Source of the DNA: Thermoplasmata archaeon | Lineage (GTDB): Archaea; Thermoplasmatota; Thermoplasmata; GCA-020350865 | NCBI GenBank assembly: GCA_020348445.1 | Contig: CP070751.1 | Span: forward strand, 767,216-831,215 | Direction: 5' to 3' | DNA: 64,000 bases | In this document: positions 32,487 to 41,736 of the stretch, piece after piece | How the letters are laid out: every line of letters begins with the position of its first letter | Position numbering within the stretch: the first letter of the stretch is position 1 | Translations under genes and position numbers: made by a program | The notes under the pieces: generated by a model | Database searches by the model: none | Seen by the model: only the letters and a program-made list of their open reading frames with translations | What the model was told of the DNA's origin: nothing

Positions 32487-32550
32487 GTTTATATAAAATC
32501 CTTTTCTTGATTTTAGGCGAGATTCACTACCATAGGAATAAATATAAAAA
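32487..32550. promoter_or_regulatory. Divergent promoter region of oapA and a DUF835 gene
   Basis: Minus-strand TTTATATAAAC at 32487-32497 points to oapA (ATG 32460). Plus-strand AAATATAAAA at 32541-32550 points to the DUF835 gene (ATG 32598). The two TATA elements are about 50 bases apart. Confidence 0.45.
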
Positions 32551-32597
32551 CCACGATTCAATATCTTAGAAACTCAGCATATCTATTGGTGGCCAAA

Positions 32598-33344
32598 ATG
32601 ACCACAGGCAAAAACGACAAGGTGATCACAGATAGAGCACCGTGCGGCCTCTCTTGTGCTAGATGCGAATCTTTTTTGGCAGAAAAATGCTCTGGCTGTT
32701 ACCTTGAGAACTCAAGAAGAAAGGACATGTGCGCTGTGGTGGTTGGTGAACCATTCGAAGAGAGCAAGAAGCTCATTTTATGCATGAGGGAAAAAAAGAA
32801 AGACATGTGTAATGATTGTGAGGAGTTCGAGGTTTGCGAAATCTATGATGCCCTCCTTCTGAAATGCCCCTTTAAAAGGCCGATATATGATCTGAAACCT
32901 GGTTATGGTTACCTGGTCAAGGAGAAAAAGCCTGAGCTCGGCTTCAAGATATTCGGTGATATGGTTAGGCACGGCTCAAATGGCCTGTGTCTTTCGAGGC
33001 AGCATCCCAAGAACCTGCCATTTAAACAGGGAAAGGGGACTTTAAAAACCTACTGGCTCACCAGTTTTGAAGGGGAAGGCAATCTTCAGCCCACGAATCT
33101 CGGGATATTAAGTGACATCATAATCAGGTTCATGGAAGAGGGTAGTGACACCGTGATACTCATTGATGGTGTCGAGCTTCTCATCACCCAGAACGATTTC
33201 CCCAATGTCTTGAGGATGATAAACCACATTATCGAGGTTGTCATGCAGAAGGATACCAGGTTCATCATCACCCTCGACGAGCGGACATTGGAAAAAAAGG
33301 AAATGGCGCTTTTGGAGAGGAATATGGAGATAATTGAGCGATAG
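32598..33344 (+). CDS. Cys-rich domain + DUF835 protein
   Basis: About 248 aa from the ATG at 32598, which follows GGTGG; an upstream TTG is possible. Residues 10-95 have at least nine cysteines in metal-binding spacing (CGLSCARCESFLAEKCSGC, MCNDCEEFEVC), like DUF3795-type zinc modules. Residues about 100-245 are DUF835: YLVKEKKPELGFKIFGDMV, CLSRQHPKNL and the core TVILIDGVELLITQNDFPNV. DUF835 is an archaeal P-loop-like or KaiC-like fold commonly attached to signalling proteins. It is soluble and stands directly upstream of the two large transmembrane proteins, while a second DUF835 protein stands downstream of them. Confidence 0.82.
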   Translation: MTTGKNDKVITDRAPCGLSCARCESFLAEKCSGCYLENSRRKDMCAVVVGEPFEESKKLILCMREKKKDMCNDCEEFEVCEIYDALLLKCPFKRPIYDLKPGYGYLVKEKKPELGFKIFGDMVRHGSNGLCLSRQHPKNLPFKQGKGTLKTYWLTSFEGEGNLQPTNLGILSDIIIRFMEEGSDTVILIDGVELLITQNDFPNVLRMINHIIEVVMQKDTRFIITLDERTLEKKEMALLERNMEIIER

Positions 33345-33478
33345 GATTTTTTTTATTTACAAAATCATTTACCTCAACATTTAAATAGTATACAAAACGG
33401 GTTACCTCTTAATATATATAATATAGATGGCATAGAGTAACTGCTGCAAATATCGTATTTGAAAGAAGGGTGATGGAA

Positions 33479-36400
33479 ATGACGCAGAAGGCCATCGCAG
33501 TTGGGATTGTGAGCCTGTTTGTGATTGGTGGATTAGTTGGGATATTGACGATAATTCCGGACGAAGTTAAGGCGCCGGGGCCGACTTATGTGAGTGGATT
33601 GATAACTGAGAATACTACTTGGACGGCGGATGATAGTCCATATATCGTTACAGGGAATATTTTAGTAGAACAAAATATAACTCTGTTTATTGAACCTGGT
33701 ATAGTAGTAAGGTTTGATGGTTTTTTTTATTTCCAAATTGAAGGGAGACTAGTCGCCGAAGGGAATAAAGATAATATGATCACATTTACATCAAATAATA
33801 CAACACCTGCGCCTGGTGATTGGGATCGAATTCGATTTACGGATAATGCTGATAATAATTCCTCTTTAAATTATTGTGAGATTGAATATTCTGATTGGGG
33901 GATATTCGTAGATATGGCCTCTACTCTTTCTGCTTCAAAAATTTCAATTACACACAATTATATTTCGTATAATTATAATTCAGGTATTTATTTTTCTTAT
34001 CGATGCCCTTCTACTGTTGATACTATAAAAATTACTCACAATTATATTGCTTTCAATTCTATTAGAGGTCTTGGGTTTAGCTTGTATGATGTAGTAGATT
34101 CGACAACAAAAATAAATGTTGAGTATAATACAATAACTTCTAATGGAGATTTTGGGGGGATTAGAATTCAAAATCTAGCATTTGATGGCGATACAAATAT
34201 TTCCTTCCGTAATAATAATATTTACAATAACACTCTTTATGATGTCGTGAATGTTGAGCAAGATTATTATGATGAGATAGATTTTACCTATAACTGGTGG
34301 GGGACTACAGATACCGATCTAATAAACCAGAGTATTTACGATTATTATGACGATTTTAATAATCAAAAAATCATATATGAACCTTTTTTAACCTCCTTTG
34401 TATCCGAGGATGGATCCGGCCTCCAAGAAGGCGCCCCATGGCCGATGTTCCGGGGAAATGTCAGGCATACAGGGCTTAGCCCTTATGATACGAGTGGGAA
34501 TACTGGGGAGTTGAAATGGAGCTTTTCCACCGTCAGGTCAATTGAGTCGTCACCCGCAATAGGTTCTGACGGAACGATTTATGTAGGCGGTGCTAATACA
34601 ATGGGTGTTGAAGGTTATCTGTATGCGATCTACCCAAATGGCATTGAAAAATGGAGCTTCGACACAGGAGATTGGGTGTACTCATCGCCCGCTATTGGTT
34701 CCGACGGTACGATTTATGTAGGCTCATTTGGCACAATCGGAGGATATCTGTATTCAATCAATCCAAATGGGACAGAGAAATGGAGTTTCATCGCGGGTAA
34801 CCAAGATGTAGTCTCATCACCAGCCATTGGTTCTGATGGTACAATCTACATAGGCTCTGAAGATGGTTATATGTATGCGATTAATCCAAATGGTACCGAG
34901 AAATGGAAATTCTTAACCGGAGGTATGGTGACATCGTCACCTGCAATCAACTCCGATGGGACCATTTATATTGGCTCGTATGACGATATAGTGTACGCTG
35001 TTTATCCAAATGGCACAAAGAAATGGAGTTTTATAACTGGAGCAAATATTGGAAAGTCGTCACCCGCAATCGACTCCGATGGGACGATTTATGTCGGCTC
35101 TCACGACCATAAGCTGTATGCAATAAATCCGAATGGAACTGAAAAATGGAGCTTTATGACTGGTGATTGGGTTGATTCATCTCCAGCAATTGGTCCTGAT
35201 GGGACGATTTATGTAGGTTCTTATGACGATAACATGTACGCCATTTATCCAAATGGCACAGAAAAATGGAGCTTTACGACTGGGGCAAATATTGAAGAGT
35301 CGTCGCCTGCAATAGGTTCGGACGGTACAATTTATATAGGATCTTGCGATAAAAAGATGTATGCAATATATCCGAATGGTAGTGAGAAATGGAGCTTCAT
35401 GACTGGTAAATATGTGATATCATCACCATCAATTGATACTGATGGTACGGTTTATATCGGCTCTTGGGACGGAAAACTGTATGCATTAGGTAAAATACCT
35501 TCTCAACCACCAAACCCTCCTTTGACACCTTCAGGTCCAACCTCTGGCGAAACCAGTGCTCCATATTCATTTTCAACATCTTCAACCGACCCAGACGGCG
35601 ATCAAATTAAATACGGTTGGGATTGGGATGGGGATGGAACTGTTGATGAGTGGTCCAGTCTAGTGGATTCGGGAACTGAAGATAACCGCTCACATAGTTG
35701 GCCTACTCCTGATATCTATAATATTAAAGTTAAGGCAATGGATGAATTTGGAGAAGAATCTGACTGGTCAGATGTTCTAATAGTAACCATCACAAGTGAG
35801 GAATTAGACACCGATGGCGATGGAACCCCAGACTCCGAAGATACAGACGATGACAATGATGGTCACAATGATGATGTGGATATATTCCCGCTAGATCCCA
35901 CGGAATGGCTTGACACGGATGGAGATGGAATCGGGAACAACGCTGATTTGGACGATGACAATGATAGCTATACAGATGAGAATGACCTATTCCCACTAGA
36001 TCCCTCTGAATGGATGGACACTGATTCCGATGGAGTCGGAAACAACGCCGATTTAGATGACGATGGTGACGGTTACACCGATGACCTCGACTTATTCCCC
36101 CTGGATCCGACAGAATGGCAGGATACAGATGGAGATGGAATCGGGAACAATGCAGATTCGGATGATGACAATGACGGCCACAATGACTCTGAAGATTATT
36201 ATCCTCTGGATCCCACCAGATGGGCGGCCCCTGAATCTGATATTACAATCTCCAGTATAACATTGTCAAAATATGGGCCCTCCAATGGAGAGACCGTTAC
36301 TATTTATGTCGAGGTTCAAAACTCAGGAGATGACGATTGCAGTGTAATTGTGAAAATTTACGACGGTGATCCGTCCAGTGGAGGGACTCAGATCGGTAGC

Positions 36401-37477
36401 GATCATACTGTTACAGCTCCGTCAGGTGGTCAAATTACAGTTTCTCGAGATTGGGTAACAACTGCCGGAAGTCATATTATATACGCAGAAGTAGAAGACA
36501 TTGAAACTGGTGAGAAAATAACTGATCATTTATCAGTGGAAGTTGGGGAAAATATCCAGTCTGTTCTTGTGCTTTCCACAGGGGATATCAACATCTATAG
36601 GTTCGAACCAGGTCAAGAGCGCACGATATCTGTTGAGGTCACATGCTACAGGCAAACTGTATACAATGTTCGTCTTGTGGTCCTGGACCATCAAAACCTG
36701 ACAATTGACACGACTATAACACCACTAATGAACATGACTGGCGGCGAGACCATCAAATTCTATCTGAGAATAAAGGCGCCTAAGCTTCCGAAAGGTGTAG
36801 AAAAACTCGAAAAAGACATACTTATCCAGGCAGTTGGAGACAACGGAATATTCAGCAATGCAGAGGAGCTGGACATAGTGGTGAGCAAAAGTGCAATAAG
36901 CCTATTTGATCCGTTCTTTGTCGTGGGGGCAGTGGCTACCGGGTCCTTGGCCACAATCGGGGCCGCGGCTGCCGCATCAAGAAGAAACGAGAATTGGAAA
37001 TACCTGCTGTTATTGACTTTTGCAGTACCCCTTTACACGAGGATCCACGGCAAGAAAACCCTGGACAATTTCGTAAGAGGTCAGGTGTTCGGTCATATCC
37101 AGTCAAAACCGGGAACGCATTTTAATGAGATAAGAAAAACCCTGAGACTGGGGAACGGGAATCTCGCATATCATTTGAGAAAGCTGGAAAAGGAAGGATT
37201 CATCAATTCAGTAAGAGATAAGAGGTACAGAAGATTCTATCCAGTAGGGGTGGAGGTGCCAGAGGAGGACGGGATTAAACTTAGCAAGACCCAGGATAGC
37301 ATCCTCGATTATATTGAACAGCACCCAAAGACCAGCCAAAAAGAAATTGCCGAGGCACTAAAGGAATCCCAACAAACTGTCAGCTATAACATAAATGTCC
37401 TGGTTAGGGAAGGTTTCCTCAAAGAGGAAAAGATAAAGGGAACAAAAAGATACGAAATTTTGGATGAAAATACATAA
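33479..37477 (+). CDS. Large membrane one-component sensor: beta-helix, 8-bladed PQQ propeller, PKD, Ca-repeats, CARDB, two C-terminal winged helices
   Basis: About 1332 aa from ATG 33479 (GGTGAT just upstream). A signal/anchor segment ([19 protein letters not shown]) is followed by a right-handed beta-helix region (about 40-300), then [13 protein letters not shown] and eight repeats of the [15 protein letters not shown]...PNGTEKWSF type (about 345-670), a PQQ-like propeller. A PKD domain (about 680-760) precedes four Asp-rich [12 protein letters not shown] units ending in FPLDPTEW, thrombospondin-3-like calcium sites. Two beta-sandwich modules, a hydrophobic region ([20 protein letters not shown]), a second short hydrophobic stretch, and two winged helix-turn-helix domains ([37 protein letters not shown]) follow. 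The wHTH tail suggests direct gene regulation. The ligand is unknown. Confidence 0.87.
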   Translation: MTQKAIAVGIVSLFVIGGLVGILTIIPDEVKAPGPTYVSGLITENTTWTADDSPYIVTGNILVEQNITLFIEPGIVVRFDGFFYFQIEGRLVAEGNKDNMITFTSNNTTPAPGDWDRIRFTDNADNNSSLNYCEIEYSDWGIFVDMASTLSASKISITHNYISYNYNSGIYFSYRCPSTVDTIKITHNYIAFNSIRGLGFSLYDVVDSTTKINVEYNTITSNGDFGGIRIQNLAFDGDTNISFRNNNIYNNTLYDVVNVEQDYYDEIDFTYNWWGTTDTDLINQSIYDYYDDFNNQKIIYEPFLTSFVSEDGSGLQEGAPWPMFRGNVRHTGLSPYDTSGNTGELKWSFSTVRSIESSPAIGSDGTIYVGGANTMGVEGYLYAIYPNGIEKWSFDTGDWVYSSPAIGSDGTIYVGSFGTIGGYLYSINPNGTEKWSFIAGNQDVVSSPAIGSDGTIYIGSEDGYMYAINPNGTEKWKFLTGGMVTSSPAINSDGTIYIGSYDDIVYAVYPNGTKKWSFITGANIGKSSPAIDSDGTIYVGSHDHKLYAINPNGTEKWSFMTGDWVDSSPAIGPDGTIYVGSYDDNMYAIYPNGTEKWSFTTGANIEESSPAIGSDGTIYIGSCDKKMYAIYPNGSEKWSFMTGKYVISSPSIDTDGTVYIGSWDGKLYALGKIPSQPPNPPLTPSGPTSGETSAPYSFSTSSTDPDGDQIKYGWDWDGDGTVDEWSSLVDSGTEDNRSHSWPTPDIYNIKVKAMDEFGEESDWSDVLIVTITSEELDTDGDGTPDSEDTDDDNDGHNDDVDIFPLDPTEWLDTDGDGIGNNADLDDDNDSYTDENDLFPLDPSEWMDTDSDGVGNNADLDDDGDGYTDDLDLFPLDPTEWQDTDGDGIGNNADSDDDNDGHNDSEDYYPLDPTRWAAPESDITISSITLSKYGPSNGETVTIYVEVQNSGDDDCSVIVKIYDGDPSSGGTQIGSDHTVTAPSGGQITVSRDWVTTAGSHIIYAEVEDIETGEKITDHLSVEVGENIQSVLVLSTGDINIYRFEPGQERTISVEVTCYRQTVYNVRLVVLDHQNLTIDTTITPLMNMTGGETIKFYLRIKAPKLPKGVEKLEKDILIQAVGDNGIFSNAEELDIVVSKSAISLFDPFFVVGAVATGSLATIGAAAAASRRNENWKYLLLLTFAVPLYTRIHGKKTLDNFVRGQVFGHIQSKPGTHFNEIRKTLRLGNGNLAYHLRKLEKEGFINSVRDKRYRRFYPVGVEVPEEDGIKLSKTQDSILDYIEQHPKTSQKEIAEALKESQQTVSYNINVLVREGFLKEEKIKGTKRYEILDENT

Positions 37478-37515
37478 TCTCACACATTCCCTGTAAATAT
37501 CCCCTCAGACTCCCG

Positions 37516-37620
37516 AATCCAAAATCATTAAATTAATGAAGACAATATTGTTTTTTAGTATGGAAATAGAGTATAATGGTCATTCCTGAAGAAATGAATG
37601 GCTTGAGAGTGGTGCCTTAA
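37516..37620 (+). pseudogene. Remnant of a duplicated leader and 5' end of the DUF2226-DUF835 gene
   Basis: This stretch aligns without net gap to 40327-40430. AATCCAAAATCATTAAATT occurs at 37516 and 40327, and CATTCCTGAAG occurs 65 bases later in both (37581 and 40392). In the downstream copy CATTCCTGAAG lies just inside the start of the DUF2226-DUF835 gene; here the reading frame from ATGGTCATTCCTGAAG stops after 14 codons. About 30 of the 46 bases between the anchors match. Confidence 0.7.
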
Positions 37621-37650
37621 AGGTAAATTAAGAAACTGAGGATGACAATA

Positions 37651-40287
37651 ATGAAAAGATGTTCACACCAAAAAAGGTATGTTAAGACATCTGGAGTATT
37701 TGTGTTCGTATCCATGATGACTCTCTCGGCAATTTTCTGGTTCGGGATCGGGGGAACGGTAGAAGGGGAAAGAAGTTATGTTGATGATGTACTAAATCTC
37801 CCATTTGACGAAGGCTGGGGAATTACTGCCTTTGACAACAGCAGGTACGGAAATCACGGGACGATAAGTGGGGCCGCCTGGGAAGATGGCTTTTTGGGAT
37901 ACGGACTAAAATTTGATGGAGTGGATGATTACATAGATTTTGGAGATATTGATTCACTGGATGGAATTACTGACCTGACCATTTGTGCATGGATAAAAAG
38001 TGACAACAATTATGGATCAAATCACTTTATTATTAGTAAAAATAAAACCGGTCAATTAACTTTTGATTTTCTTGTTGACAGTGCAACAAAAACCCTGAGA
38101 TTGGCCTGTTCAGATGATGGTAGCTCGGTATACGATTATTATGGCAATACCATTTTTTCGGACAATGATTGGCATCATGTTGCTATAACATTCGAAGCAA
38201 ATAAGAATGTAACATTTTACATCGATGGTGAAATGGATAAGCAAAATCCAACAACTCTATCAAGTCTATTTTCAGGAAATGCCAGGGTGTTAATCGGTAC
38301 AAACGATGTTCTAGTTGGATCCGAATCTACAAATGGTCTAATAGACGAGGTCTATGTATTTATTAGAGCCTTTAGTGCACAAGATGTTCTGGAACTCTAT
38401 CACTCCTATGACCTAGTTCTAGAACTGCTTTTTGATGAGAATACCGGAACACAAGCCTACGATAGTAGCGGATTCGACAATCACGGGACGATCTATGGAG
38501 CGAGTTGGACAGAAGGGAAGATTGATAAGGCTCTATATTTCGACGGTGTGGATGATTATGTGGAGGTGGCTCATTCAGATAGCTTGGATATTACAAATGA
38601 GATAACATATGAAGCATGGGTGAAAATCCATGAATTTCGGGCCGATAATTACCAAACTCTTGCCTGGAAAGAAGAAATATGGTCATTTCAAATTACTCCC
38701 GATAAAAAAGTATATTTCGATCTGTATATAGATGGGGATTGGGCATTAGGTTTCCCAAATGCCGACTTTGGGACATTAGAATTAACAACAAATGAATGGT
38801 ACCATATTGCATTGACATACAATAGAACAGAGATGAGGATATACATAAACGGGGAATTAGACGGTTCACATTCGATAAACGGCAATATAAACACGTCATC
38901 AAACCCTGTGACCATTGGAAGGGTTCTTGGAAGACCTGAATCTCCAAATAGGAAATTAAACGGCACCTTGGACCAAGTCCGCATCTACAACACGTCCCTA
39001 AGCCCAGAAGAAATACTGAAGCACTATGCACCTCCATTTCTTGAAATTTGGACAGACAAAAATACCTACTACCCTGGCGATTTAGTAACAATATCCGCGC
39101 AGTACGCAAATGGAAGTGCCCCCGATGTGACTTTTGATGTTCAGTATCCTGACATGACGAGGTTGACAAAGAAAACAGAATCATTTGACAACAGTTTAGC
39201 GAACACTATCTTAACACTCCCCTCAGACTCACCTTCAGGAACTTATACGATCTCTGCCTTTACATTTGACGCCTCAGCTCAAACAACTTTCAAGGTCATC
39301 ATAATCCCAGATATAGAGCAAAGTCCATTAAATATCTCGTCTTCAGATATTACATCCTCAAAACTCAACACAGCAAATAATGAGCAGATTACCCTTTATG
39401 CAATGGTCCACAACACAGGAAATACATCGATTCCCGTCAACGTGATCTTCTATGAAGGCGACCCAGACATAGACGGAGTCTTGCTGGGTAGCGACTATAT
39501 AACTGTCCCTATCGAAGGTTCCCAGCCAGCCAAAATCACATATATGGCAGCGGATGGCACCCACACAATCTTCGTTGTTGTCCAGACAAATGGATTCCCT
39601 AATGCCTCGGCATCCAGGAACTTGACCTTTGGGCAAAATGTCCAGTCCATTCTGGTCCTGTCCACGGGTGATACCAATATCTTTAAATTTGAGCCGGGTC
39701 AGGAACAAATAATCACAGTTGAGGTCACATGCTACCTTCAGACCGTGACCAACGTCCACCTCGTGGTTTTGGACGACCAGAACGTCACTATAAATGCCTC
39801 CATAATCCCAGCCAGGACCATGATGGATGGCGAGACTGTCCAATTCGATCTGAGAATCAAGGCACCTGGGCTTCCTGAAGGTGTAAAAAAGCTTGAAAAA
39901 GTCATAGTTATACAAGCAGTTGGAGAAGGCGGTATCTTCAGCAATGCAGAGAAGTTGGATATAGTAGTTACCAAAAGCACAACCAGCTCCCAGGACCCAA
40001 CCCTAATCATAGTAGCGGTAGTCTTAGTAATAATAGCTGTCTTGGGTGCAGTGGCAGTGGCAAAAAGAAGAAATAAACACCAAATAAAATTGAGCAGGAC
40101 ACAAGAGAACATTCTCGATTATATCAAGGAGCATCCCAAATCAAGTCAAGAGGATACAGCCGAAGCATTAAAGGAATCACAGCAAGCAGTAAACAACGAT
40201 ATCGATTTCCTGGTCAGGGAAGGATTTCTTTCCGAGGAGGAGGATTCTGGTATAAAGAGATACGAAATTTTAAATGAGAATGCATAA
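37651..40287 (+). CDS. Membrane one-component sensor: two LamG domains, CARDB-like modules, TM, winged helix
   Basis: About 878 aa (ATG 37651 with GAGG upstream; ATG 37642 is the alternative). A signal segment (GVFVFVSMMTLSAIFWFGI) is followed by two LamG/concanavalin-like domains, each opening alike (LNLPFDEGWGITAFDNSRYG and LELLFDENTGTQAYDSSGFD) with FDGVDDYI/V and WHHVAIT or WYHIALTY blocks. A bridging segment, a CARDB-like module and a second module (VLSTGDTNIFKFEPGQEQ) lead to a clear TM helix (TLIIVAVVLVIIAVLGAVAVA, about 783-805) and one winged helix (DYIKEHPKSSQEDTAEAL). From the CARDB module onward it is a paralogue of the gene upstream, but it lacks the first winged helix. Confidence 0.86.
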   Translation: MKRCSHQKRYVKTSGVFVFVSMMTLSAIFWFGIGGTVEGERSYVDDVLNLPFDEGWGITAFDNSRYGNHGTISGAAWEDGFLGYGLKFDGVDDYIDFGDIDSLDGITDLTICAWIKSDNNYGSNHFIISKNKTGQLTFDFLVDSATKTLRLACSDDGSSVYDYYGNTIFSDNDWHHVAITFEANKNVTFYIDGEMDKQNPTTLSSLFSGNARVLIGTNDVLVGSESTNGLIDEVYVFIRAFSAQDVLELYHSYDLVLELLFDENTGTQAYDSSGFDNHGTIYGASWTEGKIDKALYFDGVDDYVEVAHSDSLDITNEITYEAWVKIHEFRADNYQTLAWKEEIWSFQITPDKKVYFDLYIDGDWALGFPNADFGTLELTTNEWYHIALTYNRTEMRIYINGELDGSHSINGNINTSSNPVTIGRVLGRPESPNRKLNGTLDQVRIYNTSLSPEEILKHYAPPFLEIWTDKNTYYPGDLVTISAQYANGSAPDVTFDVQYPDMTRLTKKTESFDNSLANTILTLPSDSPSGTYTISAFTFDASAQTTFKVIIIPDIEQSPLNISSSDITSSKLNTANNEQITLYAMVHNTGNTSIPVNVIFYEGDPDIDGVLLGSDYITVPIEGSQPAKITYMAADGTHTIFVVVQTNGFPNASASRNLTFGQNVQSILVLSTGDTNIFKFEPGQEQIITVEVTCYLQTVTNVHLVVLDDQNVTINASIIPARTMMDGETVQFDLRIKAPGLPEGVKKLEKVIVIQAVGEGGIFSNAEKLDIVVTKSTTSSQDPTLIIVAVVLVIIAVLGAVAVAKRRNKHQIKLSRTQENILDYIKEHPKSSQEDTAEALKESQQAVNNDIDFLVREGFLSEEEDSGIKRYEILNENA

Positions 40288-40383
40288 ACTTTTTTATGCA
40301 CAATAATTATCCCACCCCGACATTCAAATCCAAAATCATTAAATTCATGAATGCGATATGGATTTTTGGGGTGGAATGTAATT

Positions 40384-41709
40384 ATGTTGGACATTCCTGA
40401 AGGAACCAAAATCGGAAAGGCCATGAAAGGTGGAGAGAACACTCTTGAGATGGTAATGGACCTTTTGAGAAAGAAGACCTTCAGCGGGTATGTCATGGTT
40501 AAACTGGAGAAGGGAGGAGAGAACATAACCTCCTATATGATCATCAAGGATTCAAAACCAGAGCTTGGTGTTAGAGAGGTCATAAAAAAGGGTAAGAAGG
40601 ACGCAAAGAAACTTGTTAGAAAGGTGTATGCTGGTGAGAATACAATCAATGATGTAAAGGAGGATTCCCAGGAAGAAAATGCATCCATCGAGGTGCATTC
40701 GGGCATGGATATCGATGACATAATTGACAGGTACGGCAAGCAGAAAAAGGAAAGAACAGAAGGCGAGGAAGAAAGAAAGGATACAAGGAGAATCGGATTG
40801 TTTTGGGGAGGAAAGGCAGCTGAGGAAAACATGGAAAGAGAGATTCTTTCTGAGAAGTTGAATGATTGGGAAACAGAAGGATACGATGTATCCGAGCTTA
40901 AGAAGATATTGTCCGCAGATCTAACAGAAGTTAAAGCCGCATTCGAAAAATTTGAAGAGGAAATATCTACCCTGGAAGAAATGAAATCAGAACTTGATTT
41001 CTTATCCTTGGCAGGCTTTGAGAAGGAGGTTGCGGGCCTAAAGGAGAAATTGAAGGATCCCAGCCAGATACCGAATATAAGGGCCGAAATCGAGGCTTTG
41101 CAAAAAAGAAAAGACGAGATCAAAGGAGAGGTGGAGAAAAAACTCTGTCCAGTCTGTGGCGACCTGTTAAATTCGGATGGAAAGTGCCCGAAATGCAGTA
41201 CCCGTATCGTTAAAAAAGAAGAAAAGGAGGAAAAGCCAAAGGGCATGGAGCCTCAAAGCGGGCACTGCTATATAATAGAAGAGGAGAAGCTAAGAAGAAG
41301 CCTGGGGCTGTTTAAGGATACCTTGAATAGAGGATACATAGGTTTCTGCATTACAAGGACCAATCCCAAGCATTTGAAGATACTTAGGGATCTTAAGGAC
41401 GCCACCATAATATGGCTCACCGACAAGGAAAGCACCACAGGTCCAACTATCCCACCCATCCTCGAAAGAATCATCTATGAAATAGGTGATTTCCTGAAGA
41501 AAGAAGAGCAGGCGTGCGTAATTCTCGATGGTATAGAATATCTTGTGAGCAACAACAGTTTTGACGCAGTGCTGAGATTTATCAGGAGAATCATTGATGA
41601 TGTATCGGATAGCAAAAGTATCCTATTGGTGGCTGTGGGCCCACACACCCTAAAAGAGCAGGAATTAAAGATCCTAGAGAGAGAGATGGAAAAGATCACC
41701 TTTGACTAG
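40384..41709 (+). CDS. DUF2226-like + coiled coil + zinc ribbon + DUF835 protein
   Basis: About 441 aa from ATG 40384 (GGGGTGG upstream); an ATG 33 bases earlier lacks a ribosome-binding site. Residues 1-90 resemble DUF2226 (IPEGTKIGKAMKGGENTLEM, KTFSGYVMVKLEKGGENI, IIKDSKPELG). The middle is a long charged coiled coil. Near 265-290 is a four-cysteine zinc ribbon (LCPVCGDLLNSDGKCPKC). The C-terminal 145 residues are DUF835 (HCYIIEEEKLRRSLGLFKD, ITRTNPKHL, CVILDGIEYLVSNNSFDAV). Cytoplasmic; probably an adaptor or regulator working with the neighbouring membrane sensors (inference from context and domain type). Confidence 0.82.
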   Translation: MLDIPEGTKIGKAMKGGENTLEMVMDLLRKKTFSGYVMVKLEKGGENITSYMIIKDSKPELGVREVIKKGKKDAKKLVRKVYAGENTINDVKEDSQEENASIEVHSGMDIDDIIDRYGKQKKERTEGEEERKDTRRIGLFWGGKAAEENMEREILSEKLNDWETEGYDVSELKKILSADLTEVKAAFEKFEEEISTLEEMKSELDFLSLAGFEKEVAGLKEKLKDPSQIPNIRAEIEALQKRKDEIKGEVEKKLCPVCGDLLNSDGKCPKCSTRIVKKEEKEEKPKGMEPQSGHCYIIEEEKLRRSLGLFKDTLNRGYIGFCITRTNPKHLKILRDLKDATIIWLTDKESTTGPTIPPILERIIYEIGDFLKKEEQACVILDGIEYLVSNNSFDAVLRFIRRIIDDVSDSKSILLVAVGPHTLKEQELKILEREMEKITFD

Positions 41710-41736
41710 AATCCAAAAACGTCTAAAACACATTCA

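Noticed and set aside
34540..35490. CRISPR or DNA-level tandem repeat array
   Set aside because: The roughly 120-base periodicity comes from eight protein-level propeller blades; the DNA copies differ mostly at codon third positions, so this is a coding repeat.
35800..36210. Asp-rich repeats as dockerin (cellulosome) modules
   Set aside because: The [12 protein letters not shown] units lack the paired dockerin helices and alternate with FPLDPTEW, which fits thrombospondin-type-3-like calcium repeats better.
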